This document shows, in pieces, positions 41,713-50,600 of a stretch of DNA of 64,000 nucleotides. Origin of the DNA: Mesorhizobium sp. (lineage in GTDB: Bacteria > Pseudomonadota > Alphaproteobacteria > Rhizobiales > Rhizobiaceae). A program made the translations under genes and the position numbers. The notes under the pieces are model-generated. The model saw only the letters and a program-made list of their open reading frames with translations, made no database searches and was not told where the DNA came from. Location of the stretch: assembly GCF_004963255.1 (NCBI RefSeq), contig NZ_SUGA01000018.1:1-64000 (forward strand). Direction: 5' to 3'. Positions within the stretch are counted from its first letter, which is position 1. Every line of letters starts with the position of its first letter.

Positions 41713-43542
41713 ATGAACCTCCGCAATATCGCGATCATCGCGCACGTCGACCATGGCAAAACCACGCTGGTCGACCAGCTCCTGAAACAGTCCGGCGCCT
41801 TCCGCGACAACCAGCGCGTCGCCGAGCGCGCCATGGATTCCAACGACCTCGAAAAAGAGCGCGGCATCACCATCCTTGCCAAGGCGACCTCGGTCGACTG
41901 GCACGGCACCCGCATCAACATCGTCGACACGCCCGGACACGCCGATTTCGGCGGCGAGGTCGAGCGCATTCTGTCGATGGTGGATTCGGCGATCGTGCTC
42001 GTCGACGCCGCCGAAGGCCCGATGCCGCAGACCAAGTTCGTCGTCGGCAAGGCGCTCAAGGTCGGCTTGCGGCCGATCGTCGTCATCAACAAGATCGACC
42101 GTCCGGACGCCCGCCATGTCGAGGTTGTCAACGAGGTGTTCGACTTGTTCGCCGCGCTCGACGCCACCGACGAGCAGCTCGATTTCCCGATCCTCTACGG
42201 CTCGGGCCGCGACGGCTGGGTGTCGGAAAACCCCGAAGGTCCGAAGGATCAGGGCCTGGCGCCGCTGTTCGACCTCGTCGTCAAGCACGTGCCGGCGCCG
42301 ACGGTCCATCCCGGCCCGTTCCGCATGATCGGCACCATCCTCGAAGCCAATCCGTTCCTCGGCCGCATCATCACCGGCCGCATCGAGTCCGGCACGCTGA
42401 AGCCCAACCAGGCGGTCAAGGTGCTGCATCACGACGGCACGCAGATCGAGGCTGGGCGTATCTCGAAAATCCTCGCCTTCCGCGGCCTCGAGCGCCAGCC
42501 GATCGAGGAAGCGCAGGCGGGCGACATCGTGGCCATCGCCGGCCTGTCGAAAGGCACCGTCGCCGACACCTTCTGCGACCCGGCGGTGAGCGAGCCGCTG
42601 CATGCGCAGCCGATCGACCCGCCGACGGTGACCATGTCCTTCCTCGTCAATGACAGCCCGCTTGCCGGCACCGAGGGCGACAAGGTGACGAGCCGCGTCA
42701 TCCGCGACCGCCTGCTGCGCGAGGCCGAGGGCAATGTCGCGCTCAAGATCGAGGAATCGGCCGAAAAGGATTCGTTCTTCGTCTCCGGCCGCGGCGAGTT
42801 GCAGCTTGCGGTGCTGATCGAGACCATGCGCCGCGAGGGTTTCGAGCTTGCCGTGTCGCGTCCGCGCGTCGTCATGCAGAAGGGCGAGAACGGCGAATTG
42901 CTGGAACCGGTCGAGGAAGTCGTCATCGACGTCGACGAGGAGCATGCCGGCGTCGTCGTGCAGAAGATGTCGGAGCGCAAGGCCGAGATGGTCGAGCTGC
43001 GTCCTTCCGGCGGCAATCGCCAGCGCCTCGTCTTCCATGCGCCGACGCGCGGCCTGATCGGCTACCAGTCGGAACTTCTGACCGACACGCGCGGCACCGC
43101 GGTGATGAACCGGCTGTTCTTCGCCTATGAGCCTTACAAGGGCGAATTGCCCGGCCGCACCAATGGCGTCTTGATCTCCAACGAGCAGGGCGAGTCGGTC
43201 GCCTATGCCATGTGGAACCTGGAAGACCGCGGCCCGATGATCATCGATCCGGGCGTCAAGGTCTATCAGGGCATGATCATCGGCATCCATTCGCGCGACA
43301 ACGACCTCGAAGTGAACGTGCTCAAGGGCAAGAAGCTCACCAACATCCGTGCCGCCGGCAAGGACGAGGCGGTGAAGCTGACGCCGCCGATCCGCATGAC
43401 CCTGGAGCGGGCGCTGGCCTGGATCCAGGACGACGAGCTGGTCGAGGTGACGCCGAAGACCATCCGGCTGCGCAAGCTCTATCTCGACCCGAACGAGCGC
43501 AAGCGTTTCGAAAAGGCCGCCAAGGTGATGGGCGCGGCGTAA
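41713..43542 (+). CDS. typA: Translational GTPase TypA/BipA
   Basis: TypA/BipA is a ribosome-associated GTPase involved in stress and ribosome assembly. The protein is 609 residues, typical for the family. GTPase motifs are complete: G1 AHVDHGKTT (10-18), the switch DSNDLEKERGITI, G3 DTPGHADFGGE and G4 NKIDRPDAR. Elongation-factor domains II, III and V and the BipA-specific C-terminus (KGKKLTNIRAAGKDEAVKLTPP) follow. A rho-independent terminator begins 20 nt after the stop. Confidence 0.97.
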   Translation: MNLRNIAIIAHVDHGKTTLVDQLLKQSGAFRDNQRVAERAMDSNDLEKERGITILAKATSVDWHGTRINIVDTPGHADFGGEVERILSMVDSAIVLVDAAEGPMPQTKFVVGKALKVGLRPIVVINKIDRPDARHVEVVNEVFDLFAALDATDEQLDFPILYGSGRDGWVSENPEGPKDQGLAPLFDLVVKHVPAPTVHPGPFRMIGTILEANPFLGRIITGRIESGTLKPNQAVKVLHHDGTQIEAGRISKILAFRGLERQPIEEAQAGDIVAIAGLSKGTVADTFCDPAVSEPLHAQPIDPPTVTMSFLVNDSPLAGTEGDKVTSRVIRDRLLREAEGNVALKIEESAEKDSFFVSGRGELQLAVLIETMRREGFELAVSRPRVVMQKGENGELLEPVEEVVIDVDEEHAGVVVQKMSERKAEMVELRPSGGNRQRLVFHAPTRGLIGYQSELLTDTRGTAVMNRLFFAYEPYKGELPGRTNGVLISNEQGESVAYAMWNLEDRGPMIIDPGVKVYQGMIIGIHSRDNDLEVNVLKGKKLTNIRAAGKDEAVKLTPPIRMTLERALAWIQDDELVEVTPKTIRLRKLYLDPNERKRFEKAAKVMGAA

Positions 43543-43561
43543 GCTTTCCAGCCAAGGGTTC

Positions 43562-43589
43562 AAAAGAGGGAGCGCGTGCTCCCTCTTTT
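43562..43589. terminator. Bidirectional rho-independent terminator
   Basis: A perfect 12-bp stem, AAAAGAGGGAGC with GCTCCCTCTTTT, has a GCGT loop and is followed by CGTTT. A-run and T-run at the two ends allow it to work for both typA and the convergent DUF1062 gene ending at 43594. Confidence 0.85.
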
Positions 43590-43593
43590 CGTT

Positions 43594-44220
43594 TCAGCGG
43601 CACGCTGCCGACAGGATGGCGCGGCAATCCGCCTCTCCGGCCAGATCGATGCGCACCTCCAGGCCATCGCGAACCGGCTTGCGCAAGGTTTTCGCGCCAT
43701 CCGGCTCCATGGTCAGTCGCCTTCGGTCGTCCAGGACCTGGAGTCTTGACCGCGAGAGGCCAAGCTCGCCGGCAAGCAGGCGGTCCAGCCGCAAAGGCGT
43801 CGTCCCCTCCAGCCGAAGCTCGAGCGCGAGGCCGTCCGCGCGTCCCGGCTCTCCGTCGAGCAGCTCCTTTCGGACGGTGACATCGGAAGATTCCTCGAGC
43901 CGCCCGGCCCGGTAGCGCAGCGCGGTGGCATCGAAGGCAAAGCGGCGTGCAAGCGCCGGATCGTTGCTTTCAAGCGCTGCCAGCAGTGCCGGCTCGATAT
44001 CGTGGCGGTTTTGTCGTTCCAGGATGGTTAAATTCCAGGAGTTGTCGCAACTCACGCAGCGATAGATCAGCCAGACGTCGATGCGCTTGCCATTGGCATT
44101 GACGCGGAATTTCTCGCTGCATTTGTATGGTCTGAAGCCGCCGCAGCGGTTGCAGTTGATGAAAGGTCGTGGCGCGATTGCGGGCGCGATCGTCCAGCGG
44201 ACACGCAAGGTAGAAGACAT
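43594..44220 (-). CDS. DUF1062 domain-containing protein
   Basis: The protein has 208 residues. Two CxxC pairs (Cys23/Cys26 in NCNRCGG and Cys55/Cys58 in RCVSCDN) suggest a zinc ribbon. The segment FRPYKCSEKFRVNANGKRIDVWLIYRC is the conserved DUF1062 core. The second half is helical and carries an LDRLLAGELGLSRSRLQVL stretch resembling an S4-like helix pair. Function is unknown. It is convergent with typA and shares its terminator. Confidence 0.82.
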   Translation of the reverse strand: MSSTLRVRWTIAPAIAPRPFINCNRCGGFRPYKCSEKFRVNANGKRIDVWLIYRCVSCDNSWNLTILERQNRHDIEPALLAALESNDPALARRFAFDATALRYRAGRLEESSDVTVRKELLDGEPGRADGLALELRLEGTTPLRLDRLLAGELGLSRSRLQVLDDRRRLTMEPDGAKTLRKPVRDGLEVRIDLAGEADCRAILSAACR

Positions 44221-44665
44221 GCCGGTAGGCCCTTCCCGTCGGGAAGTCCGTCAGGCCGGCGATGTCCGAGATGCCCTCTTTTGTTGAGCATGATCTTTTC
44301 CGAAAACCGGATGCCACTTTTCGGGATCATGCTCGTGTGGGCACGGCGTGGCGAAAGACTGTTTTGTTTGGAATCAGACGTCGGGGCGGATTGCGCACGA
44401 CGGCGGCTCAGCAATGCCAAACCGGTCTCGAACCGCCGCCTGAAGAACACGTGAAAATGCAGCAGGCCGCGCCAGTGGCTGCGCCTGCGGTGCATTCAGA
44501 GGAGTTGGCGAGACCGGCGGTTACTGAGGCAAAGTGATGCTCGAAAGTGGATGTCGGGCGGGTCTTCTAGCCGGGTGGCGCCAATCCGGCAAGCTGTCGG
44601 CTTTCGTCATCCTAGTGGTTGCGCTAATCTCGTGGGCTTGAGTTCTTCACCACAAGAGGTCCGCC
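44221..44665. other. Intergenic stretch without a credible gene
   Basis: Frames in this 445-nt stretch lack ribosome sites and show no protein-like composition. The only recognisable element is the repeat at 44286-44334. The remainder probably holds the divergent promoters of the DUF1062 and LysE genes, but I see no clear -35/-10 pair. Confidence 0.6.
44286..44334. repeat. Rhizobial GATCATGC inverted repeat, family D
   Basis: GAGCATGATC...TTTTCCGAAAA at the left pairs with ACTTTTCGGGATCATGCTC at the right. This 49-nt element is one I recognise from many rhizobial intergenic regions. It folds into one hairpin. Confidence 0.75.
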
Positions 44666-45277
44666 ATGCATCTCGCCTCGCTGCTGATCTTCGCCGCCGC
44701 GCTCTTTGTCGCCGCCGGTTCGCCCGGCCCATCGATCGCGGCACTTGTGGCGCGGGTGATCTCGAAAGGGTTCCGCGACGTCTTCCCGTTCCTGCTGGCG
44801 ATGTGGATCGGCGAGGCTATCTGGCTGTCGCTGGCGGTGTTCGGGCTGGCCGTCGTGGCGCAGACCTTCCACTACGCCTTCGTCGTCGTGAAGTGGATTG
44901 GCGTGGCCTATCTCGCCTGGCTGGCGTTCAAGATGTGGACGGCGCCGGTGGAGGCCAAGGAAGGCGAGATGCCGCGCGAGGATTCGCCTGTGAAACTGTT
45001 CTTTGCCGGCATGGCGGTGACGCTCGGCAACCCGAAGATCATGATGTTCTATCTGGCTCTGCTGCCAACCATCATCGATCTTGCCTCGGTCAGCGTGGTC
45101 GGCTGGGTCGAGCTGACGCTGACCATGGCTGTCGTGCTGGTGGTCATCGACCTTGCCTGGGTGCTGGCCGCTTCGCAGGCGCGCCGGCTCCTGAAGAGCA
45201 AACGCGCCATGAAGATCGCCAACCGCGTCAGCGCCACGACGATGGCGGGCGCGGCCGCGGCAATCGCCGCTCGGTAG
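44666..45277 (+). CDS. LysE family translocator
   Basis: LysE/RhtB-type proteins export amino acids or related metabolites. The protein has 203 residues and about six membrane helices. It shows the family's early motif (VAAGSPGPSIAALVARVISKGFRDVFPF, the 'PGP' signature) and FFAGMAVTLGNPKIMMFYLALLPTIIDL. The start ATG 44666 follows an AGAGG site. Substrate is unknown. A strong hairpin follows the stop. Confidence 0.92.
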   Translation: MHLASLLIFAAALFVAAGSPGPSIAALVARVISKGFRDVFPFLLAMWIGEAIWLSLAVFGLAVVAQTFHYAFVVVKWIGVAYLAWLAFKMWTAPVEAKEGEMPREDSPVKLFFAGMAVTLGNPKIMMFYLALLPTIIDLASVSVVGWVELTLTMAVVLVVIDLAWVLAASQARRLLKSKRAMKIANRVSATTMAGAAAAIAAR

Positions 45278-45286
45278 TTGATGTTC

Positions 45287-45320
45287 GGGTCAGGGTGCCC
45301 GCGCGCGGGCGGCCTGACCC
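45287..45320. terminator. Hairpin between convergent genes, probable terminator
   Basis: GGGTCAGG and CCTGACCC form an outer stem and GCCCGC/GCGGGC an inner one, followed by TCTTG. It lies between the convergent LysE and YCII genes. The T-run is weak. Confidence 0.5.
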
Positions 45321-45327
45321 TCTTGCC

Positions 45328-45651
45328 TCACATCATCTCGATGATCGGCGCGATCTCGACGCTGAAGGCCGGGTCCATCAGGATCGGGCACTCCTTGGCT
45401 TTGGCGACGGCATCGTCGATGTCCCTGGCCTCGACGACGGTGTAGCCCGCGGTCGGATTGCTGCCGCCATTGTTCTCGACCTTGCCGCTGGGCAGAACCG
45501 TCCTGGACATGCCGACCGGATTGCCGCCATCGACCACGGCCGAGCCGAGCTTGCCGTACCAGCCGGTCCAGGCATCCATAGCCGCTTTCCGTTCGGCCTC
45601 ATCGGTCGGCATCTTGCCGGAGCCATGATAGACATAAAGAAATTTCGCCAT
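45328..45651 (-). CDS. YCII-related domain protein
   Basis: The protein has 107 residues from ATG 45651, behind a GGGAGGAG site. YCII/DGPF-type domains are small ferredoxin-like folds sometimes involved in hydrolysis or dehalogenation and often encoded by sigma-factor operons. Visible parts are MAKFLYVYHGSGKMP, an AWTGWYGKLGSAVVDGG segment and YTVVEARDIDDAVAKAKECPIL, the typical 'A...A..CP.L' helix. No sigma factor gene is adjacent here. The frame upstream of 45651 is not needed. Confidence 0.82.
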   Translation of the reverse strand: MAKFLYVYHGSGKMPTDEAERKAAMDAWTGWYGKLGSAVVDGGNPVGMSRTVLPSGKVENNGGSNPTAGYTVVEARDIDDAVAKAKECPILMDPAFSVEIAPIIEMM

Positions 45652-45917
45652 GTTCTCCTCCCTTGTCGGCGGCGTCGAACCGGCACGCGGCCACGCCGCT
45701 TGCGATATGCAGCTGCGCTGCAATCGTTGATCATCGGCCCAAACGGCGGAACAAGCAATGAGAATGAGAAATTGCTAATATAACCCACTGGGCCTTGTTG
45801 CCCTGGCGCTCACCGGAACCTGGCGACCGATATTGTCGTACGCTGCACCTGCGCTGGCTTCCTCAAAGACTTGTGGTAGTTTCGCCAACGGGTTCGGTGG
45901 TTGCCGGGGTGCGGAAG

Positions 45918-46331
45918 ATGGAGATCGTCTTTCCAGTAGAATTTATTGTTCATGGAACGCCAGTTTCGCATCAAGCCAAACGTCCGGAATCACGGGAGCA
46001 GTGGAAAGAACAGGTCCGCAGCTCGAGCCGCGTAGCGCTTCCCAATCCGCACTTTGTGAGCGACCAGCGGGTTGCGGTGACGCTGTTTTACTTTCCACCT
46101 GAACCGATGCAGGGCGACGTAGACAACATCGTCAAGCTTGTTCTCGACGCATGCTGCGCCCACATCTACCTTGACGATTCCCAGGTTGAACGAGTGGTTG
46201 TCCAGAAATTTGAACCAGACCGGCTGTTTAGCTTCGGCAACCCCTCTGCTACATTTGTACAGGCGATCGAAGGTGCTAAACCCGCGCTATATGTTCGGAT
46301 TTCAAGTGATCCGCATGAGGACCTGCAATGA
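45918..46331 (+). CDS. RusA family Holliday junction resolvase-like endonuclease
   Basis: RusA proteins are small dimeric endonucleases that resolve Holliday junctions and are usually carried by phages or mobile DNA. The protein is 137 residues. The catalytic signature is present: Asp67, Asp69, Asn70 and Lys73 in GDVDNIVKLVLDAC, then Asp86/Asp87 in IYLDDSQVERVVVQK. The N-terminus has FIVHGTPVSHQAKR, close to the family's 'G.P..K.R'. ATG 45918 lacks a strong ribosome site. The gene overlaps the following nuclease-like gene by 4 nt. Base composition is lower in GC than the flanking genes, which suggests transfer. Confidence 0.85.
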   Translation: MEIVFPVEFIVHGTPVSHQAKRPESREQWKEQVRSSSRVALPNPHFVSDQRVAVTLFYFPPEPMQGDVDNIVKLVLDACCAHIYLDDSQVERVVVQKFEPDRLFSFGNPSATFVQAIEGAKPALYVRISSDPHEDLQ

Positions 46332-46972
46332 AGTCGGACGTTCTCGAAAAGGCCATTTTGGATCGGTTGCTGCCTGAACTGGAAGCTGATGGCTACCAGG
46401 TTATTAGGGAGCCTCGACGCTCAATAGTTCCGCCGTTTCTCGGCTCGTACCTTCCCGACCTGATCGCACTCCGTGAGGACGGTAATCTGGCAATTGAAGT
46501 CGCATCAGGAAATGACCCTGACAGTCGGAAGCTGGACGATATCGCGAAGTTATTTGAGGGTCAGAAGGGCTGGAAATTCAAGGTCTATTGGGCCTCCGGC
46601 TCGAGGGCCGAGCCGCCGCTTCGTGCTCAGTCGATTGATGATATTAAGGATGCCCTTGCTCAGGCGAGTGCGCTAAATGACGAGGGTCACGCATCCGCGG
46701 CGTTCCTAGTGTCGTGGGCAATATTTGAAGCAATAGCCCGTAGAGCCCTTGCGGGCAGGTTCGTTCGACCTCAAACGCCCGGCCGCATCATCGAAATCAT
46801 GGCAAGCGAAGGAGTGCTCACTCCTTTTGAGGCGGATCGCCTGCGGTCATTGGTTACTTTTCGCAATAGGTTCATTCACGGGGAACTCGATGTTGGTGTG
46901 ACGTCTGAAGAGACGGGTGAATTTCTAAAGATCCTCGAAAATCTTACGGCAATAGCCAGCCACCCTGCTTAG
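46328..46972 (+). CDS. Nuclease-fold (AHJR-like) plus HEPN-like protein
   Basis: The protein has 214 residues and a start sharing ATGA with the RusA-like stop. The N-terminal 90 residues resemble restriction-endonuclease-like AHJR domains: DGYQVIREP, then YLPDLIALREDGNLAIEVAS with Asp44 and Glu57. The lysine expected two residues after the Glu is alanine here (EVA). The C-terminal half is helical and contains RNRFIH (Arg179-His184), the R-N-x3-H motif of HEPN ribonuclease domains. The family assignment is from motif reading, not a search. Lower GC and coupling with RusA suggest a mobile or defence-like cassette. Confidence 0.65.
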   Translation: MKSDVLEKAILDRLLPELEADGYQVIREPRRSIVPPFLGSYLPDLIALREDGNLAIEVASGNDPDSRKLDDIAKLFEGQKGWKFKVYWASGSRAEPPLRAQSIDDIKDALAQASALNDEGHASAAFLVSWAIFEAIARRALAGRFVRPQTPGRIIEIMASEGVLTPFEADRLRSLVTFRNRFIHGELDVGVTSEETGEFLKILENLTAIASHPA

Positions 46973-46980
46973 TCGTCCGC

Positions 46981-47544
46981 CTATCTCGCCATGGCGTGGT
47001 ATTCGGGGTTCGGCCGCATATCGACCGCGGCGGCCACCCGGTTCGACATGTTGAAGAAGGCGGCGGTCGAGGCGATGTCCCAGATGTCGCGGTCGGAGAA
47101 ACCGGCCTGCCGCAAGGCGGAGCGGTCGGCTTCCACGATCCTGGCCGGTTCTTCCGTCAGCTTGACGGCGAATTCGAGCATGGCGCGCTGGCGGTCCGAC
47201 AGATCGGCGGCGCGGAAATTCATCGCCATCATCTCGCCCAGCGCCGGCTCGCCCGACAGCTGACGCACCGCCGCGCCACGCGCGGTCAGGCAGTAATAGC
47301 AGTGGTTGATCGAGGAGACGGCGACCGCGATCATCTCGCGCTCCAGCTTCGACAGGCCCGAATCGCCCAGCATCAGATCGTTGTACATGTCGGTGAAGGC
47401 GCGCAGCTTCTTCTCGTCGAAGGCGTAGGCGAGCAGCACGTTGGGCACGAGGCCGAGCTTCTCCTCGCATTTGGCGAAATAGGCTTTCGTCGACTCGCTC
47501 AGCTCCACCTGGACAAGGTCAAGCGCGGTTATTTTGCCGGTCAT
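46981..47544 (-). CDS. Peroxidase-related protein, carboxymuconolactone decarboxylase (AhpD-like) family
   Basis: The protein has 187 residues. The AhpD-like redox motif is Cys82-x2-Cys85 (INHCYYCLTARG). A family position after the second Cys that is commonly histidine reads Arg89 here. Other segments (FTDMYNDLMLGDSGLSKLEREMIAVAVSS, LEFAVKLTEEPARIVEADRSALRQAGFSDRDIWDIASTAAFFNMSNRVA) match the 'uncharacterised peroxidase-related enzyme' group. It is divergent from the glutamate dehydrogenase gene, with 126 nt between the two starts. Confidence 0.85.
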   Translation of the reverse strand: MTGKITALDLVQVELSESTKAYFAKCEEKLGLVPNVLLAYAFDEKKLRAFTDMYNDLMLGDSGLSKLEREMIAVAVSSINHCYYCLTARGAAVRQLSGEPALGEMMAMNFRAADLSDRQRAMLEFAVKLTEEPARIVEADRSALRQAGFSDRDIWDIASTAAFFNMSNRVAAAVDMRPNPEYHAMAR

Positions 47545-47670
47545 ATGGGTTCTCCTGCAGGCCGATGGCGTCAGTTCGAATTTTTTAATGCGTCGTCAAA
47601 CCTTTGTCGCGAAACGGCGGTCATCTGCTACGATAGCCACAAAAGCATAAGACGGGAGGGAATAAGCGTC

Positions 47671-50600
47671 ATGGCCAGCGTGAAATCCAAGCCGAAGAAG
47701 AAAGCGGCAGCCGCCGCGAAAGCGGAGGAGAAGCCCGCAAGGCTTGCCGATTATCTGCTTGCCCGGGCGCCCGCCGAGGATATCGCGGCCTATGACGCCG
47801 CCGACCTGGAACGCGCAGGCGAGCTCGCAGCCCGAGCGGTGGCCAGCCACAGGAAGGGCGAAAGCGTTGTCGCCGTCGATGCCGATTCGGGCGTTGCCTG
47901 CGACGGCCGGCCGGTCACGGTCATCACCGTCGTCAACGACAACATGCCGTTCCTGTTCGATTCCATCCTTGGCGAGATCACCGAGAGCAGCGGCCAGCCG
48001 ACGCTGGTCACCCATCCGATCGTCACCGTCCGTCACGGCAAGGCCGGCGTCGTCGAGGTTCTGGGCGACGGCGGCAAGGAGGATGACGAGCACGAGCGGC
48101 TGAGCGTCGTCCACGTACACATTCCAAGGCTGACCGCGGAGGAGGCGAAGAGCCTTACCGAGCGGCTGCGCAAGATGCTCTCCCAGGTCCGGGCCGCGGT
48201 CGTCGACTGGAAGCGGATGCTCGCCCGCCTCGACCAGGCGATTTCCGAGTTCCGCTATTCCGCGGTGCCGCTCGACAAGAAGAGTGTCGCCGAGGCGATC
48301 GCCTTCCTCGAATGGCTGCGCGACGACAATTTCACCTTCCTCGGCATGCGCGAGTTCAAATATGTCGGCGGCGAGGAGAGCGGCACGCTGGAGCGCGCCG
48401 ACAAGCCCGGCCTCGGCATTCTGTCGGATCCCGACGTGCTGGTGTTGCGGCGCGGCACCGAGGCGGTGACGACGACGCCGGAGATCCGCGCCTTCCTGCA
48501 CGGGCCGGAGCCGCTGATCGTCACCAAGGCGAACGCCAAGTCGCTGGTGCACCGCCGCATCTATCTCGACTATGTCGGGGTCAAGACCTACACGGCGAAA
48601 GGCGCGCTCGCTGGCGAATTGCGCATCGTCGGCCTTTTCACCTCGACCGCCTACACGCGCTCGGTGATGAAGATCCCCTATCTGCGCTCAAAGGCCGAAA
48701 CGATCATCGCCAAGTCGGGGTTCAATCCCAACGACCATTCCGGCAAGGCGCTGATCAACGTGCTGGAGAGCTATCCGCGCGACGAGTTCTTCCAGGTTCC
48801 GGTGCCGGTCCTGAGAAAGCATGCCAATGCCATTCTCGGCCTGGTCGAGCGGCCGCGGATCAGAGCCCTGGTGCGCGCCGACCAGTTCGATCGTTTCGTT
48901 TCGATCCTCGTTTTCGTGCCGCGCGACCGCTATGACAGCGTCGTGCGCGAGAAGATCGGCGCATATCTCAAGACCGTCTTCGAGGGCCGGCTGTCGGCCT
49001 ACTACCCGGCCTTTCCTGAAGGCGGGCTGGCGCGCGTGCATTTCATCATCGGCCGCTCCGGCGGCAAGACGCCGAAGATCGAGCCGTCGACGATCGAGGC
49101 GGCGATCCGCGACATCGTGCGGACCTGGCAAGACGCGCTCTCTGAGGCCGCGGAAGCGGCCGGCAGCGATCCGGCGCTGAAGGCGATCGCGGCGCGGTTC
49201 CCCGAAAGCTATCGCGATAGCTTCTCGGCTGCCGTAGCGCTGACCGATGCCGGGCGCATCGCCAAAATCAGCGCCGACAATCCGATCGCCATCGACTATT
49301 ACCGCCATGCCGACCAGAAGCCGAACCAGGCGGCGCTGAAGATCTACCACCATGGCAGCCCGGTGGCGCTGTCGCGGCGCGTGCCGGTGCTGGAGAATAT
49401 CGGCTTCCGCGTCATCAGCGAGCGCACCTTCGAGGTCGCCGGCGACCCGGCTGCAACGGTATTCATCCACGACATGGAACTGGAGAACAGCTACGGCAAC
49501 CCAATCAACCTTGCCGATGGCGGGGCGCTGTTCGAGGATGCCTTCCTCTCGGTCTGGCGTGGCGACGTCGACAATGACGGCTACAACGGCCTGGCGCAGA
49601 CCGCCGGCCTGTGGTCGGGCGAGATCACCATCCTGCGCGCCTATGGCCGCTACCTGCAGCAGGTCGGCATTCCGCAGAGCCAGGATTTCATCGCCGCCGC
49701 GCTCAACCGCTATCCGGAGATCGCGCGCGGCCTGCATTCGCTGTTCGTCGCCCGGCTTGGGCCGGCGGCGGAAGGCGACGGCGCGGTGGCGGCCAAGCAC
49801 CTCAAGGCCAAGATCAAGGACGCGCTGGAAGAGGTGCCCAATATCGATGACGACACCATCATCCGCCGCTACCTCAACCTCATCGAAGCCTCGCTGCGAA
49901 CCAATCATTTCGTCGCCGATACGAAAGCGAAGGGGCAGTCGCTGGCGATCAAGCTCGACTCGCAGGCGGTCGAGGGACTGCCGGCGCCGCGGCCATGGCG
50001 CGAGATCTTCGTCTACGGCTCAGAGGTCGAGGGCGTGCATCTGCGCTTCGGCCCGGTGGCGCGAGGCGGCCTGCGCTGGTCGGACCGCGCCCAGGACTAC
50101 CGCACCGAGGTGCTGGGTCTGGTGAAGGCGCAGCAGGTCAAGAACGCGGTCATCGTGCCGGTCGGCGCCAAGGGCGGCTTCTATCCGAAGAAGCTGCCGA
50201 TAAGCGCCGGGCGCGACGCCATCTTCGAGGCCGGCACCTCGGCCTACAAGAACTTCGTCTCCAGCCTGTTGTCGATCACCGACAATATCGGCGTCGACGG
50301 GGTTATCCCGCCGGCCGGCGTGGTGCGGCGCGATCCTGACGATCCCTATTTCGTCGTCGCCGCCGACAAGGGCACGGCAACCTTCTCCGACACCGCCAAC
50401 GCCATTTCGGAGAAGCATCACTTCTGGCTGGACGATGCCTTCGCCAGCGGCGGCTCGGCAGGCTACGACCACAAGAAGATGGGCATCACCGCCAAGGGCG
50501 CCTGGGAAGCGGTGAAGCGGCATTTCCGCGAGATGAACCGCGACATCCAGGCTGAGCCCTTCAGCGTGGTCGGCGTCGGCGACATGTCGGGCGACGTGTT

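Noticed and set aside
41587..43563. 658-residue open frame opposite typA
   Set aside because: It mirrors typA on the other strand, is rich in Arg/His/Asp as expected for antisense of high-GC codons, and has no family motif.
44262..44537. 91-residue frame upstream of lysE
   Set aside because: It runs across the family D repeat and has no ribosome site or recognisable composition.
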